Shown: one piece after another, positions 37,859 to 48,200 of the stretch
Layout of the letters: each line of letters starts with the position of its first letter
Position numbering within the stretch: position 1 is the stretch's first letter
Origin: Reticulitermes lucifugus
Taxonomy: Eukaryota > Arthropoda > Insecta > Blattodea > Rhinotermitidae
Length of the DNA stretch: 64,000 nt
Direction: 5' to 3'
Assembly: GCA_026260175.1 (NCBI GenBank)
Contig: JAKCWW010000009.1
Location: 1-64,000, forward strand
Position numbers and translations under genes: made by a program
Notes under the pieces: model-generated
Databases searched by the model: none
What the model was told of the DNA's origin: nothing
The model's input: the letters and a program-made list of their open reading frames with translations, nothing else

Positions 37859-38188
37859 ATCCTGCTGTGTGGGTTCCCGGAACATTTGTTTCTAACATCA
37901 TAATTGTTTTCTCTAATTCCCTTAACATTTTTTAGCCATTTTTAATTTTTAATTATGATTTTGTTGTTAATGCTTTTAAGCGGTAAACAATTTAATAAAA
38001 TAACGGGTTGTTCGGAACTCTATAGTCTCGGAAATGTCTGCATACATAAATTTCTAAAATCTCCGCGAGTATTATTTTCTACATACTGTTCAACAATAAA
38101 AGTAGTATATCGACAAAGTACATAAATTTTACTAGCCCTTAATTTGTAACCTGATTTTTTTACTTTGCATATTGCAGCTGTCACTGTA

Positions 38189-38194
38189 TTTATT
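38189..38194 (-). promoter_or_regulatory. Candidate polyadenylation signal AATAAA for the cuticular gene
   Basis: First canonical AATAAA downstream of the stop codon on the minus strand, 322 bases past the TGA. It would give a 3' UTR of about 340 bases. No closer AATAAA is present. Assignment is by position only. Confidence 0.4.
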
Positions 38195-38515
38195 GGGCAT
38201 ATTGTGTTTAGTTTTTGTAGTGATACAATCATTTAGCTTGATATTGTCGCAAAGAAAAATTACTTTCCGTAGCAACAGAGGGATAACGCCACATTTGTTC
38301 TGTTGATTGTGGGTTCGTCTTATTTCTGCCAGCCTGTAGTGGATGTAATTTCCGATGGAATTTATCCTGAATCTCCTGAACGTGAAGCAGAGCCACTCGA
38401 AATGTAATTCGTTAACACCAGTAATTAGAATAATCACATCTGTAAGAGAATTGTCCTCTGATAATGAAAGCAGATCACTGTATTGCGTAAGTGAAGACAG
38501 AGTATGACGTGTTTA

Positions 38516-38737
38516 TCAGTGTAGAGCTGCAGGGTGTTTAGCAGCCGTGTTGTAGGATACTCGTGCGTGGTAGCCACTCAAGTCTGCCCAGTACTGGACG
38601 TTCTGCAATCTTCCATCAGGTAGCAGAACGTGGTAGTGACCTTTCGTGTGATGACCATCACGAGCTTCCACATGACCGAAAAAAGTGCCGTGTTTCGGGT
38701 CCCGAACCTGGTACCCAAACTGGTACTTAGCAGCATA
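38516..38737 (-). CDS. Terminal exon encoding the RR chitin-binding domain
   Basis: After the acceptor CAG at 38740-38738 the exon reads YAAKYQFGYQVRDP and continues for 73 residues to TGA at 38518-38516. It fits the Rebers-Riddiford consensus G-x8-G-x6-Y-x-A-x3-G-Y, with Gly263, Gly272, Tyr279, Ala281, Gly285 and Tyr286 of the joined protein. The aromatic residues thought to face chitin are conserved (Tyr235, Phe237, Tyr239, Tyr265, Tyr279). RDG before the core and LLPDGR in it place the domain with RR-2/pro-resilin-type proteins rather than RR-1. The short tail NTAAKHPAALH is typical of a C-terminal exon. The RR assignment is strong; the subclass is a judgement from memory of family patterns. 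Confidence 0.9.
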   Translation of the reverse strand, partial: YAAKYQFGYQVRDPKHGTFFGHVEARDGHHTKGHYHVLLPDGRLQNVQYWADLSGYHARVSYNTAAKHPAALH

Positions 38738-41700
38738 CTGAAACAAACAGCGATTCAATTGAAGGATACAATACGTGTAAGCTTATATGCTTGAGAACAG
38801 TTTAAGAAACCATAACGCCTACTGGATGAATTGTCAACCGCAACTGTAAATACGTATAATATTGTTTATTCACTATGCTGTCTAAGATGTTCTCATGTTG
38901 AGCGTCTGTCCCAGAAGTTCCTCAGTTGTACATTATGTTCCTTTGTTCAACTTTCGATTTAACTTGTGCCTGTGTAGTGTTTCTGTTTATCTGTTGTAAA
39001 TGTTGTTCGTTGTTAAACTTTAGAAGTGACTTGCCTTTCTGTGTCTTACTGCAACTCATTCTCTTCGCGCTGTCAATTGCCAAAGGGGGAGAATTACTCA
39101 AGACGTCTGGTTTGATTGTTCATTATGTAGGCTAAGTCGGATAGAACGTGGTAAAGCATATATATAGCTGCATATTGGAACGAGACGCTCCTGCTATAAG
39201 CACCACTGTCTCCTGCCGTGCTAATACGTCCTAAGTAGAACGTGTCTTCATGGAGCGGAACTGGATGGACGTTTCCTGCCACAAATGACTGAATGTAAAA
39301 TGAAAATAAGCTGAAAGGGGGAAAGACGCATCGAAAATAATCACATTTACTTCAGGATCTACTAATACCTTGTAATAGACTTCAGTTTGGGATGCGTTTC
39401 TTTGTTATTTCGATAATGTAATTGAAATAGGGTACTGCAACACTGGAAACTACAGCAAGGAAGTATATAATTGTTTAACACAATAGTTCCTAATATTTTC
39501 GAATATGAGGACGCCTTCTTACTTAAAATTTTTCTCGTACTTGCACATATTAGTAAGCTCCGTTAATTGACGATATATACAATAACGAAAAATGTATAAT
39601 ATTAGGATCATTACAAATTAACTCACACTTTTTTCATCAGAATAAAAATAACAGGGGATAACAGGGGGACAAATGTCTTTGGAAGAGCAAGAAAGACTGA
39701 AAAGTCGCGTGAATTCTCGTGACTATGGGAATAAAGTAGCGGCCCCCTTGGAATAATCGTACGCCCCCATCTGGATTCCGGGGCCCACTTATTTGGAAAC
39801 CACTGGTCTTTTACTGTTCGACATCACTTTTATGATTGAAACACCACATAGAGGAACTCGATCCAAACCCTAACGCTTCTGACTTTTATTCCTGTACGAA
39901 TTTAGGCTGCTATATTGTTGCCGTGGTTTCCTGAGTCTGTCCTGGAAAATGCCGGGATAGTGTCTTACGTTATGCCACTACCACTTGTTTAACATTTATT
40001 TCGATTAGGTGTTCACTATAATCCAATTATTCGACAATATCAAATATTTGTTTAATGAATTCTTTGTTAGATAAAATAAATAAAATAAATAAATAAACGC
40101 AGATAAAATGATTCATGACGAAGCTAATCCCCCGAGGCTATATAATATGGCGTAACTTTGGTAAGGTTTATGTAAATATTTAGTGGTAATTGGACCTCAC
40201 GTGACCATTACTTAAGGGTATAGTTACTACAGTTAGTAGCAAGCCTAACAGAAAAATGCTCTACTGAACGGTTCTTTTAAATTGTAGTTGAGAGGTTTGT
40301 GTTAACAATATTATTGAGTCCACTAAACTGTCTTCGGTTTGATAGCAGCGTCCATGACGGCCGAAGACCAACGTTTCGGAGACCTGCTCTGTGTCCATCC
40401 TCATGGTCGATCCATCACTGACGCGCCTCATCGGCTCAGAAGACCTTAGTGGATATGCTTGCCGCCAAAACAGAAAATTTAGTTGCTAGTGCAGAATTTA
40501 ACTTGAAATCAAAATTAACCTATTGTGACGTTTCTTTCCTTAAACTTGTATCGTAGACTGACGTTATTTGTCGTGTGACATGTACCTTTTCTCGATTTTC
40601 TTCAGTAGCGGGTAATTCGAGGCAAATACCTGAAGTGTATTCCAGAGACAACCATTTCCAATCTCGAATAGCAGCCGATTGCTTAGGTGCATTTACATCC
40701 CTGCGGACAGTTCGATAAAAGAGCTCGGTCCGTCTAGGTGTCGTTGTGTATGAAAAGGGTTGGAACACCGATCGTGTAGCAAGTAGCCAGCTGCTTGAGC
40801 GACTGAGCTGTTTTGGCTCATAACGAGTCAAAAGTGGATTTAATTTCTCTGACATTACAAAATTATCTTCGTAATAATTTACAGCTTATAATAATAACTT
40901 TGTTTTAGTAGTCGTACCGATGTGTGTTGGCGAGTATTTAAATAAAATTTAATAAAACACAATTAAACAAAATTTTGTGACGCATGTGTCTTTTAAGTAA
41001 GTTCACATTATATCCTCAACATGTTTCGACCATCTTCATGGTGGTCTTTGTCAGTATATACACTCCACACCGCTTTGTTAAACCGTGCTCCAACACCAGC
41101 ACCACAAACAACATCCAGAACATGAAAGTAAGGAATACAGATACTTTTCGAAAAATGAGAGAGGACAAAGGATAGGTCGAGAAAGAGAGAAATAAAGTAC
41201 GTGGTGCGATTTTGGGTGGTGTTCTGACGGATGGTAGACATTTAAAGCAACGGGTGGTAGAAATGGTTAAAGTCATAAAGTGCTAAGTAGAGCGGATTCC
41301 ACTCCCGAACATATATATATATATATATATATACACATACACCAGGAGATAAATGAGATGTGCGTTTTGTACGGGTTGGTGAAGGCTACAAGCCATCATG
41401 CTGGACGCATTCAGGCACACTCGAAAACCCCTGGTTTCCTCCATTCAGGTAGATTGTCATGGAAATTACTCGTTTTGCAGACAGCACGTATTTTGCTGAG
41501 GTACTATCACGTTGTTATTTTGTACAAGTCAACCTATGAATTACCCGAAGTACATTTTGTAATGTGTCGTAACGTCATGAAAGAGGTCTAATGTTTTTAG
41601 CGTACCTCTTTGTTACTTACTAACAAACACGCCCTCAAGGTAACCGGATTTACATGAATCAGTTATTGAACCTCCTAAATAACAGTTCGTGTCCCGAACA

Positions 41701-44700
41701 AAATTATCTGCCAATTACAGTTGCAGCTTATTTGGAAGACTTGAATGAAGTTGCAAGATACATCTGCATGCTTAAATATTTAACGGATGGTCATCCTTCA
41801 GAAGTTCGAATTTAAATTCTGTATTCAATTTTATTGTGATTATTTATTTTACAGGTGATATAATTTGTATGTTTTGAGTTTGTAGAGTCTGTACTTTACA
41901 GCTGATAACGTTTAAAATTTCTCTCTGTTGGGAATGGAATTACTATTCCTCCGAAGGCCAGTCCATAGCCTAGTCACTATACCGACTGACTTATCCACAT
42001 TCCCAAATGCCGGGTTAGAATTTACAAATAGGTTACGAATATAGTTTTCCAAATCCTCCAGCTTTCAACTTCTGCGACTGGGGTTACTCTTCTTTAACAC
42101 CTTATTACCTATGGACATCAAACATTGATGAAACATAACGTACAAGTCAACCTTTCATAGGTGCGGTTGCCATTAATCAACTATAAAATTCTCTATCTCT
42201 CACAGAATATACTCGGGGGTTTCAGTGACTCGCATATGAAAATATATTTACTTTATATTATAATACTCATCTTTATGAGAGTTGCTATGTAATTCTTTAA
42301 TTAACCCACTGAGATAGTATGGCTTCGGGATCTACTGATCTGTTAAAGCAGTCAGTATAATCGTAGACATAAGGAGAACTATTATGTATAATGCAATGTG
42401 CATCTATTTGAAATATTTGTAAAGATATATTTGTTTCTCTGCTTGAATATGCCAAGAAGGTTTCTCCTATAAACGCAACAATGATCTTAAAATTATAATC
42501 CATAAGAGATATTTGCATGTTTCCCATTCCACGAAGTGTGTCACCCCTTCTTACTTCTATACTCTCCATGCACCAGTATTGTTACTGGGGAAAAAAAATT
42601 AACAAGAAATTATGGCGCCTACACAACTCCCTAAAAATGCTTGTTAATTAATTCCGTGTGATTTACTTGTAGAAATGACGAGCCGTACTGTACCAATTCA
42701 TCAGCACCGTGATCTGTTTCGGTGCATGATCTAGCTACGTTAAATTTCACATCTTCAGATTAATTAAACTTAAAAAATTAAAGCCGTTTGTTAGAGCCGT
42801 TGAATGTACAGACTTGTTTGGCTTGTTTTGAAATCAGAGCATGGAGAGTGAAAGAATACTTTTGTGTTGACTCAGGTTTCAGCGAAGCTTGTGCCACGTG
42901 ATTGCCTTTTTGTACTAACAAAATGACGTGGGTTAAGGCCATAATGACGCCAAGAATTAAAGTCGTTTGCATTAATTACGTTTCCCGTTTTACCCAACTG
43001 AATGAGAAAGTTCGAAAAATTTTGAATACTTCTTGAAGAACTGAGGATAGCAGGCGTTGCCACAATTTGACCTGTAAAAATCTGATTTTATTTCCAGTAA
43101 CTGTCATAAGAATTCTCTTTCAAGTGTCATGTATTTTTTACTGATGTGACTATATAATGAGGCAATAAGTTTATCTGCTTAATACAGTTCCATGTCAGTG
43201 AAACGTGATTAAAAGTCGAATTATTATTTCGCTTTACTTAGACACGAAACATTCGGAAAACAAGTATTCACATATGCACGGAAAACCTGTAAATTATAAT
43301 CACTTTACACAAAAGTAATGTACCCTCAGCAATTCTGTTACACGTTTTATATTAAGCATGTGGACTCCTGTCCTTTGCTGCACTTATTCCATGCAGCAGA
43401 ATGGGCCTGGAAAACTGATAGTACCTCAGCTGGTCACAAATTTCCTCGCTTTTTATCACAAAGTTGTAGGTTATTGCAACGGTTTTGTTGAAGGTTCTAG
43501 TCTTGAGATTTGACGCAGTATAATTTGGTACACAATTATAAAAATGGAGTTCGATGCGATCATCTCGGAATTTGAGTGTTAGTCTGAGGCCAATCAGTCC
43601 CTGAATATTAAGGCAGAGAGCTCCTCCGAAATGTCAATAATTAGAGTCGAACTCGGTTGTAACATCATGAGGGAGACTGAATACTTTTTGTCGTTATAAA
43701 CGAGTGTTGTTTTAACAGAGTAGTGTAACGTTATGGTTATGAGTGAGGAATTAATTGACACCATAGAATATCTGTCGCTATAAATGAAGCATCGTATAAA
43801 CTGATGTCGTTATAGACGGGTTTGACTTTATTTACTAATCGGCCCTGGAATATATGTTAGGAAACTTTGATATTCAACTATCACATTTATAAGAACCCCA
43901 AAGCTCCAATCCTGAGACAATTTGATTTAGACTCCACCTTCACTCTAATTTCTCTAACTGCAAGATACGTTTTTATTTCGTCCTTTTTCTAAGCCTGGAA
44001 TTCGAAAGTAACTGTTACTTATAGGATTTCCAACTAAAGTGTTTACCCATATTTCGTCAGCCCCTTACATTTTTCTGTTTTTATTACTTGTATTATTTTT
44101 GTTGTAATCGTAATCTGTAATCTTTGGCTTACGTTCTTTGGCTCCTCGTGCTCATCGCTGTGTTGAAGACTCTGATGATTTTGATAAACAGACTTGTACA
44201 CTGCAGGTGCATATTTCGGCTCTGGAATTATGACCTCTGTGTGTTTCCCCACGGCATTATTGCTAGTTGTATAATAGTTTTGACCTCCAGCGTCTTCTTC
44301 TTCAGGGTGGTCACCTTGGTGATGCTCAACAATTGGTTTTGGCGTCACAAGAACCGTCTTGTCCTCGGAACTGTCACCCGATGTTTGCTTAAGTAGCGCC
44401 CCGTATGGTTCCAATGGCGTGGCGTGGTACACTGGAGATTTTGGCTGTTTGGCTGTTTGGAGAGCTGCTAGGATTTGAAGCTGATGTTTCTGTGGTAAGT
44501 TCTGATAATGTTCTTGTAGCTGGGTTATATACTGAGCATCGTTCCCCAATAAAGTTGCCTGTTCCAATGTATCTCCTCCGTGGGTTAGTGCAGACAGTGG
44601 GAGGTACTGATACTTAATGTTTATTTCTGGTGTGTACAGTGGAGACGACTGGCGGCTGATTCGAGAAGTCTCTTTAACGTCCTCAGGCTGTACTGTCTCT

Positions 44701-44822
44701 ATAGATTTAATTTCACTGGCATCTTTTTTGACCGATGTCACTTTCGTAGGTAGGGTTGATCCAATAAAAACCAGAATAAGTGAGAGTATCTGTAACAAGA
44801 ACAAACGTAACTGGTAGCACAT
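38516..44822 (-). CDS. Two-exon cuticular protein gene, RR (chitin-binding type 4) family, pro-resilin-like
   Basis: Proposed coding join: 44822-44133 then 38737-38516, giving about 303 residues ending in TGA. Both splice sites are in phase 0. The donor is AAC|GTAAGC at 44133/44132 and the acceptor is a pyrimidine-rich TTTGTTTCAG ending at 38738. Proteins of this family are secreted by epidermis and bind chitin fibres through the RR domain in the extracellular cuticle. Here the order is signal peptide (about 1-22), a long low-complexity spacer (about 23-230), then a C-terminal RR domain (about 234-293). The domain resembles that of pro-resilin (YHVLLPDGR with GYHARVSY), but the spacer lacks Gly/Pro elastic repeats. 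It may therefore be a pro-resilin-like CPR rather than resilin itself. I see the exons and splice signals directly; the join is an inference. An extra exon in the 5.4 kb intron cannot be excluded. Confidence 0.75.
39096..39290 (-). CDS. Possible cassette or alternative terminal exon within the intron (weak)
   Basis: A GC-richer patch inside the intron follows a strong pyrimidine-rich acceptor (TTTTCATTTTACATTCAG). It then reads in phase 0 SFVAGNVHPVPLHEDTFYLG and on through GDSGAYSRS and FQYAAIYM before a TAA. The phase matches the upstream donor. The FQYAAIY stretch resembles FQYAAKY at the start of the RR exon, so it could be an exon, a decayed partial duplication, or coincidence. I found no good phase-0 donor, so if used it would more likely be a terminal exon. 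No transcript evidence is available here. Confidence 0.2.
39851..39990 (+). mobile_element. SINE family D
   Basis: CTCGATCCAAACCCTAACGC, TTCTGACTTTTATTCCTGTA, GTTGCCGTGGTTTCCTGAGT and CTGGAAAATGCCGGGATAGT give head and body in forward order. It lies inside the cuticular gene intron. Confidence 0.65.
40069..40097. repeat. (AAATA)/(AATA) microsatellite
   Basis: Mixed four- and five-base units of A and T. Confidence 0.8.
40317..40456 (-). mobile_element. Hairpin repeat with hammerhead-like core at its centre
   Basis: The outer inverted arms TCCACTAAACTGTCTTC (left) and GAAGACCTTAGTGGA (right) bracket a core read on the minus strand. Stem I is GACC (40408-40405) with GGTC (40369-40366). Core box ATGAGGA (40404-40398) has A for the expected C, GAAAC is at 40377-40373, and the cleavage triplet is GTT. 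The stem I strands continue outward into the inverted arms, so the whole unit folds as one long rod around the ribozyme. The core substitution makes activity doubtful. Confidence 0.45.
41017..41050 (-). ncRNA. Truncated hammerhead-like motif
   Basis: Minus strand: ATGAAGA (41039-41033), only four bases, then GAAAC (41027-41023), ACATGT and a GTT-type triplet. Stem II is almost absent and stem I is not convincing. It is probably a decayed repeat copy. Confidence 0.3.
41311..41339. repeat. (AT)n microsatellite with short AC end
   Basis: Eleven AT units followed by ACACATAC, inside the cuticular gene intron. Confidence 0.9.
41935..42008 (-). mobile_element. tRNA-like SINE head fragment
   Basis: On the minus strand, GGATAAGTCAGTCGGTATAG then TGACTAGGCTATGGAC looks like a tRNA-like head related to family A. 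It is preceded by AACCCGGCATTTGGG. The body is not recognisable. Confidence 0.4.
42680..42762 (-). ncRNA. Hammerhead-like repeat with long stem II region
   Basis: Minus strand: CTGAAGA (42758-42752), about 31 bases bounded by GTG and CAC, GAAAC (42720-42716), then CTGATGA directly after a GCACCG/CGGTGC hairpin (42705-42725). Two CTGANGA boxes flank one GAAAC, so the fold is ambiguous. It is a repeat remnant of the same general kind. Confidence 0.3.
43645..43828. mobile_element. Tigger-like MITE, about 184 bp
   Basis: Left end AGTCGAACTCGGTTGTAACA and the reverse complement of the right end, AGTCAAACCCGTCTATAACG, are diverged inverted repeats of the Tigger type. GTCGTTATAAACGAG recurs subterminally. 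Non-coding; lies in the cuticular gene intron. Confidence 0.6.
44133..44822 (-). CDS. 5' coding exon of the cuticular protein: signal peptide and low-complexity spacer
   Basis: This is the longest open frame in the window. From the Met at 44822 the N-terminus is MCYQLR followed by a hydrophobic core (LFLLQILSLILVFIGS), a good signal peptide with likely cleavage near residue 22. The remainder is rich in Gln, His, Pro, Tyr, Glu and Ser, with YQYLPLSAL near residue 71 and acidic HPEEED near residue 172, and has no recognised domain. Coding ends at Asn230 next to a consensus donor; the frame stays open 29 codons into the intron. The start is uncertain. A pyrimidine-rich acceptor (TTCTTGTTACAG) ends at 44790, in phase 0, inside the signal peptide, where many cuticle genes have an intron. 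A separate first exon could then lie upstream, for example ending at the GTAAGA donor near 45007/45006, whose open frame starts at 45063 and is also in phase 0. Confidence 0.72.
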
Positions 44823-46614
44823 AAATAAAACAACGTGTCGTTATGGCTGTTCTAATTCTACGTTTTATTTCTAAGCAGATAATGAAGTAGGTTCGCTTTC
44901 CAAATGGATCTCTGTAACAGGAGTGGTAGGTTGTTTGCAGGTATGCGCCTATTGCCATTAAATTTTGATCTAACGAACGAGGTGTCTCACGCCGTAAACT
45001 TCTTACTTGTATTGAGGAGGAGGTTTGTTCATATCTTGGCCGGCATACCGAACACTTTGACACAAGCTACTCGTGGTCTGCCTCAGTCCCTGCATGTAAG
45101 TGCCGGCTTTGACCATTTAATTCCACACAATTTCCTAATCGACATTTAGTAATCAATCTCTTTACCATTTGGCGCTGTAGGCTTGTAAGGATGGCTAAGA
45201 ACATCTTTAAGGAACAATACATATATATAAATAAACTAACACCTCGTAGGACGTGATATCGAAATTATGAATTCTGTGCCATATTAAGCCCAAACAACGT
45301 GTTTTTTTCGATTATTTAGCAAATCTTTTCCAAATGCATCAGCGACATGACTTCAAGATAGGACGACGATAACGGGCCATGCCCGTAGGTGAATGTAAAG
45401 GGTTCTGAAGTGTTTTAAGATTTTGTTCCAAAATTTGCATTAAGTAATTGAAACTTAAAATGTATGGGCCCTTTATAAATTACACTGCGAATTTAAAATA
45501 GGAGTAAAGATATTGCAGCGAAATTGCGGACGAATGATATAAAATATAGAACATGGGAATGCGGAAATTAAGGGTGGAAACATGTTTAAAGCATGTGAAA
45601 TTATCGCATCCGGCAGAGAATAATGAAATATGGACATGATTAAATAATTGTTGAGAAACCAGTAAACTTACATATCATCAAATGTTATTCAAACACGTGG
45701 AAACTGAAAGTGTCTTTCGAACTGATATTGGACAGTTGATGACATTGATAGTGCATATCTTATAAATAGAAATTTAACTTCATGAACAGGTGATTTCGAC
45801 CGTTAAAAATTATTCAGCCCTGAGAGACATCGACCTAGACTGGATGATGATATTAGAGTGAATTTTGTAGAAATAGGGTGTGAGAATGGGGACTGGATTC
45901 ATTGTGCTCACGGTATGACCCAGTGGTGTTCTCATATGAACACTGTGATGAAGCTTGGAATTAACCTGTTAAATTAGAGTGTTTACGATATGTAGAACTT
46001 GGTTAAATATTAGAGAACTCTGCATGATGCGCGCAGAATGTGTTTATGTGTTTCCTACGATTTCCAGAACAAGCAGCATTTATGTCATATGTTATCGATA
46101 ACTACTGTTCATAATTGAGATTCTGAGAGTTATCTGAGAGACAGGAAATACATTTTAAACATTTTTAATGAAATTGAGGCTTAAAATTTTTAAATAGGAG
46201 AATCAAGAACCTTTGACAGGCTGAATGATTATTACATTGCACAGGTGAGCTGTACTGCGTGGTTTTAGTCAGGCGCTATTCCAGTCCACTTCAAGACTGA
46301 CTGTATATATATTATTGTTGTTTTCTTAGAAGATTGTTTATCAATTGATCTGTGAATAATGTCCAGTTGTAGTAACACTGAAATAATGTACCCATAGCCT
46401 TCTACAATACCATTTTTACATTCCAAATGGCGTGTGTTGTAGCGTATATGTTAGCACGTAGGGACTGAAAGGGAATTCAATTAAAACTTTGAAGAACGAA
46501 ATTGATGTGAAATTAGTTTTCTGTAAAATGCTCCTCGATATCCGAAAGAGCACTGCTTTGCTTACATGTTTCCAAGTTTCGCCCGCTTTTCCTTCTGGTA
46601 ACAAGAGTAAGTTA
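44823..46614. other. Upstream region of the cuticular gene; no clear promoter
   Basis: On the minus strand, a donor-like GTAAGA at 45006 ends a phase-0 open stretch from an ATG at 45063 that could be a first exon. No TATA box is well placed before 44822. The LINE tail at 45828-45977 lies further upstream. Confidence 0.45.
45828..45977 (+). mobile_element. LINE C-terminal tail fragment, 49 codons still open
   Basis: Reads HRPRLDDDIRVNFVEIGCEN, then DWIHCAH, QWCSHMNTVMKL and a TAG. It matches the family pattern RPRRRWEDNI...EIGC...DWIDLAQDRDRWRALVNTVMNL. Only this tail survives; the upstream RT domain is absent. Confidence 0.75.
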
Positions 46615-46718
46615 AATATATACTCGTAGTTGGAATTGTACTGATAGGGACAAATCGAAGTACGCAGAGAAGTACCTGTTCCAGTGGCACTCGGTCCACC
46701 ACAAAACTCACATTGACT
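46615..46718 (-). mobile_element. SINE family B, middle fragment
   Basis: GAAGTACGCAGAGAAGTACC, TGTTCCAGTGGCACTCGGTC and CACCACAAAACTCACATTGA match the family B body in reverse orientation. Confidence 0.6.
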
Positions 46719-47439
46719 GTACATTGTACTTATATAAAGTTTCACTTCATACCTCAGAGGAAACGTGTGTCCTTTCTAAGGAAAACCCAGGCAAGAAATT
46801 TTGTGCAGGGAAATTATCGTTGTTTTTTGTGAGAACTATGTGGAACACACAGATACAGTGTGTGGGCAGGTGCAGACTCTTAAAGTTAAAACGTATACTA
46901 ACGACTAGGTTAGAAAGGGTTGAAACTAGGTGCAGTGTTGCCGTGTCTTTTCAAGTCCCGCAGTCGTCATGTGAATTGTACTAACTCCAAGAAATAGATA
47001 AAGCATAATTTCTTGTTCTACACTTCTCGTTTGATATAGAAAATAAACCACAGGCTTCTGTGGTGGGATTGTGGCATTACCGGACTGAAATACTTTCGGT
47101 TAGCAGGGTGTTAATACATAAGACAGAAAACTAGAATATTTTATTGAGCATAAACTCAGTTTTTACCTTATAATTAGAAATAAAAACATCTTTTTATAGA
47201 CGATTTATTTATTTTTTTACGTGCATCTATCATAATTGTAAAGGGAGTCCATCTTTAGTAGTGTAAAATTTGTATGTATTAATGTTAATGATATGTAGTT
47301 CTTACTGCTGCAGAAAATAAATCCCCTAGGTTTAATGTGTGAAAAGAATATACATTTGTCCTATCGCAACATAGTAAAGGTACCATTAGGCTTATTAGTA
47401 GGTACAGTAAATAAGAACAAAACAATCACCGTTATTCAT

Positions 47440-47557
47440 TCTTAACCTCGGCACTGAATACAGGTGAGTGGGTAGTAGTACACCACGGTCGCTGTACCGC
47501 TGGGGAAAGGACCACGCCCAGTACCATTTAAATATGAAGCTGGCCCCAGGGCCAATG
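47440..47557 (-). mobile_element. SINE family A, fragment
   Basis: TTCTTAACCTCGGCACTGAA, a GTGAGTGGGTAGTA block and GCTGGCCCCAGGGCC match the 3' part and middle of family A in reverse orientation. The head is missing. Confidence 0.55.
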
Positions 47558-47996
47558 TAAAGGTTTCGAAGAGAGATAAATCTATTGTGTAAGAATTACT
47601 GGCCTAAGTTATTTCAGTGCACTGAAAGGTTTGTGGAAACTGCCGTAATATGCCTCTGCATTTCTAACTGAATTCACACTTGTAGCCGAGCTTAAGTGAG
47701 GAATTAATGCTTTGGAAAATGATTCTGGTAACAGCTGCGTAGGAGATTTAAGTTGGAAGTGGAAGAATTTACTTTCAGTTAGGAAGATGGTAATTAAAGA
47801 AAGCAACCAGTTGTATTTATTTAATTAACGCTTGTATGTAATTACATTAATTTCTTTGTAAAGGAAAAGTTTTCTTTATGATATGCACGTGGACACAGCA
47901 TGTCAGACTATTTTATATTAACGATTTACTAAAGACGGAAGTGACCATGTTCGTAATTTAAATGATAGCCTAACACGTAGAGAACGATCAATAACA

Positions 47997-48087
47997 ATTC
48001 AATTCAATTCAATTCAATTCAATTCTAGTTTATTAATGTGCCGAGTCAACAGCCAGATNNNNNNNNNAATTCAATTCAATTCAATTC
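47997..48087. repeat. (AATTC)n microsatellite on both sides of an assembly gap
   Basis: About six units at 47997-48025 and four at 48068-48087. The second run is probably an assembly duplicate of the first. Confidence 0.85.
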
Positions 48088-48200
48088 TAGTTTATTAATG
48101 TGCCGAGTCAACAGCCAGATGGCCAATTACAGAAACAGCACAACATAAAACACAAGTAACAACGAAAAATGAACTTGACACAAACACAACCAAAACAAAC
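48006..48200 (-). mobile_element. Probable LINE 3' end with pentanucleotide tail
   Basis: On the minus strand a unique sequence (CATCTGGCTGTTGACTCGGC, then ATTAATAAACTAG) runs into a (GAATT)n tail, as at the 3' end of some non-LTR retrotransposons. The gap at 48059 duplicates 53 bases. No coding part is visible, so the class is an inference. Confidence 0.35.
48059..48067. other. Assembly gap, 9 N, with duplicated flanks
   Basis: The 53 bases before the gap (48006-48058) are identical to the 53 after it (48068-48120). The two contigs most likely overlap and the duplication is artificial. Confidence 0.95.

Larger units (their letters stand above)
38738..44132 (-). other. Intron of the cuticular protein gene (5.4 kb)
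   Basis: It starts GTAAGC and ends TTTCAG on the minus strand. It contains a family D SINE near 39851, hammerhead-like hairpin repeats near 40.4 and 41.0 kb, a SINE-like head near 41.94 kb, a hairpin repeat near 42.7 kb, a Tigger-like MITE at 43645-43828, an (AT)n run at 41311-41332, and a candidate cassette exon near 39.2 kb. A 111-codon open frame on the minus strand at 40520-40855 resembles no protein I know and is probably chance. Confidence 0.65.

Noticed and set aside
40520-40855. 111-codon minus-strand open frame in the intron
   Set aside because: No similarity to the cuticular protein or any known family; no good splice sites at its ends.
44124-44817. Plus-strand frames opposite the first cuticular exon
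   Set aside because: Shadows of the real minus-strand coding sequence.
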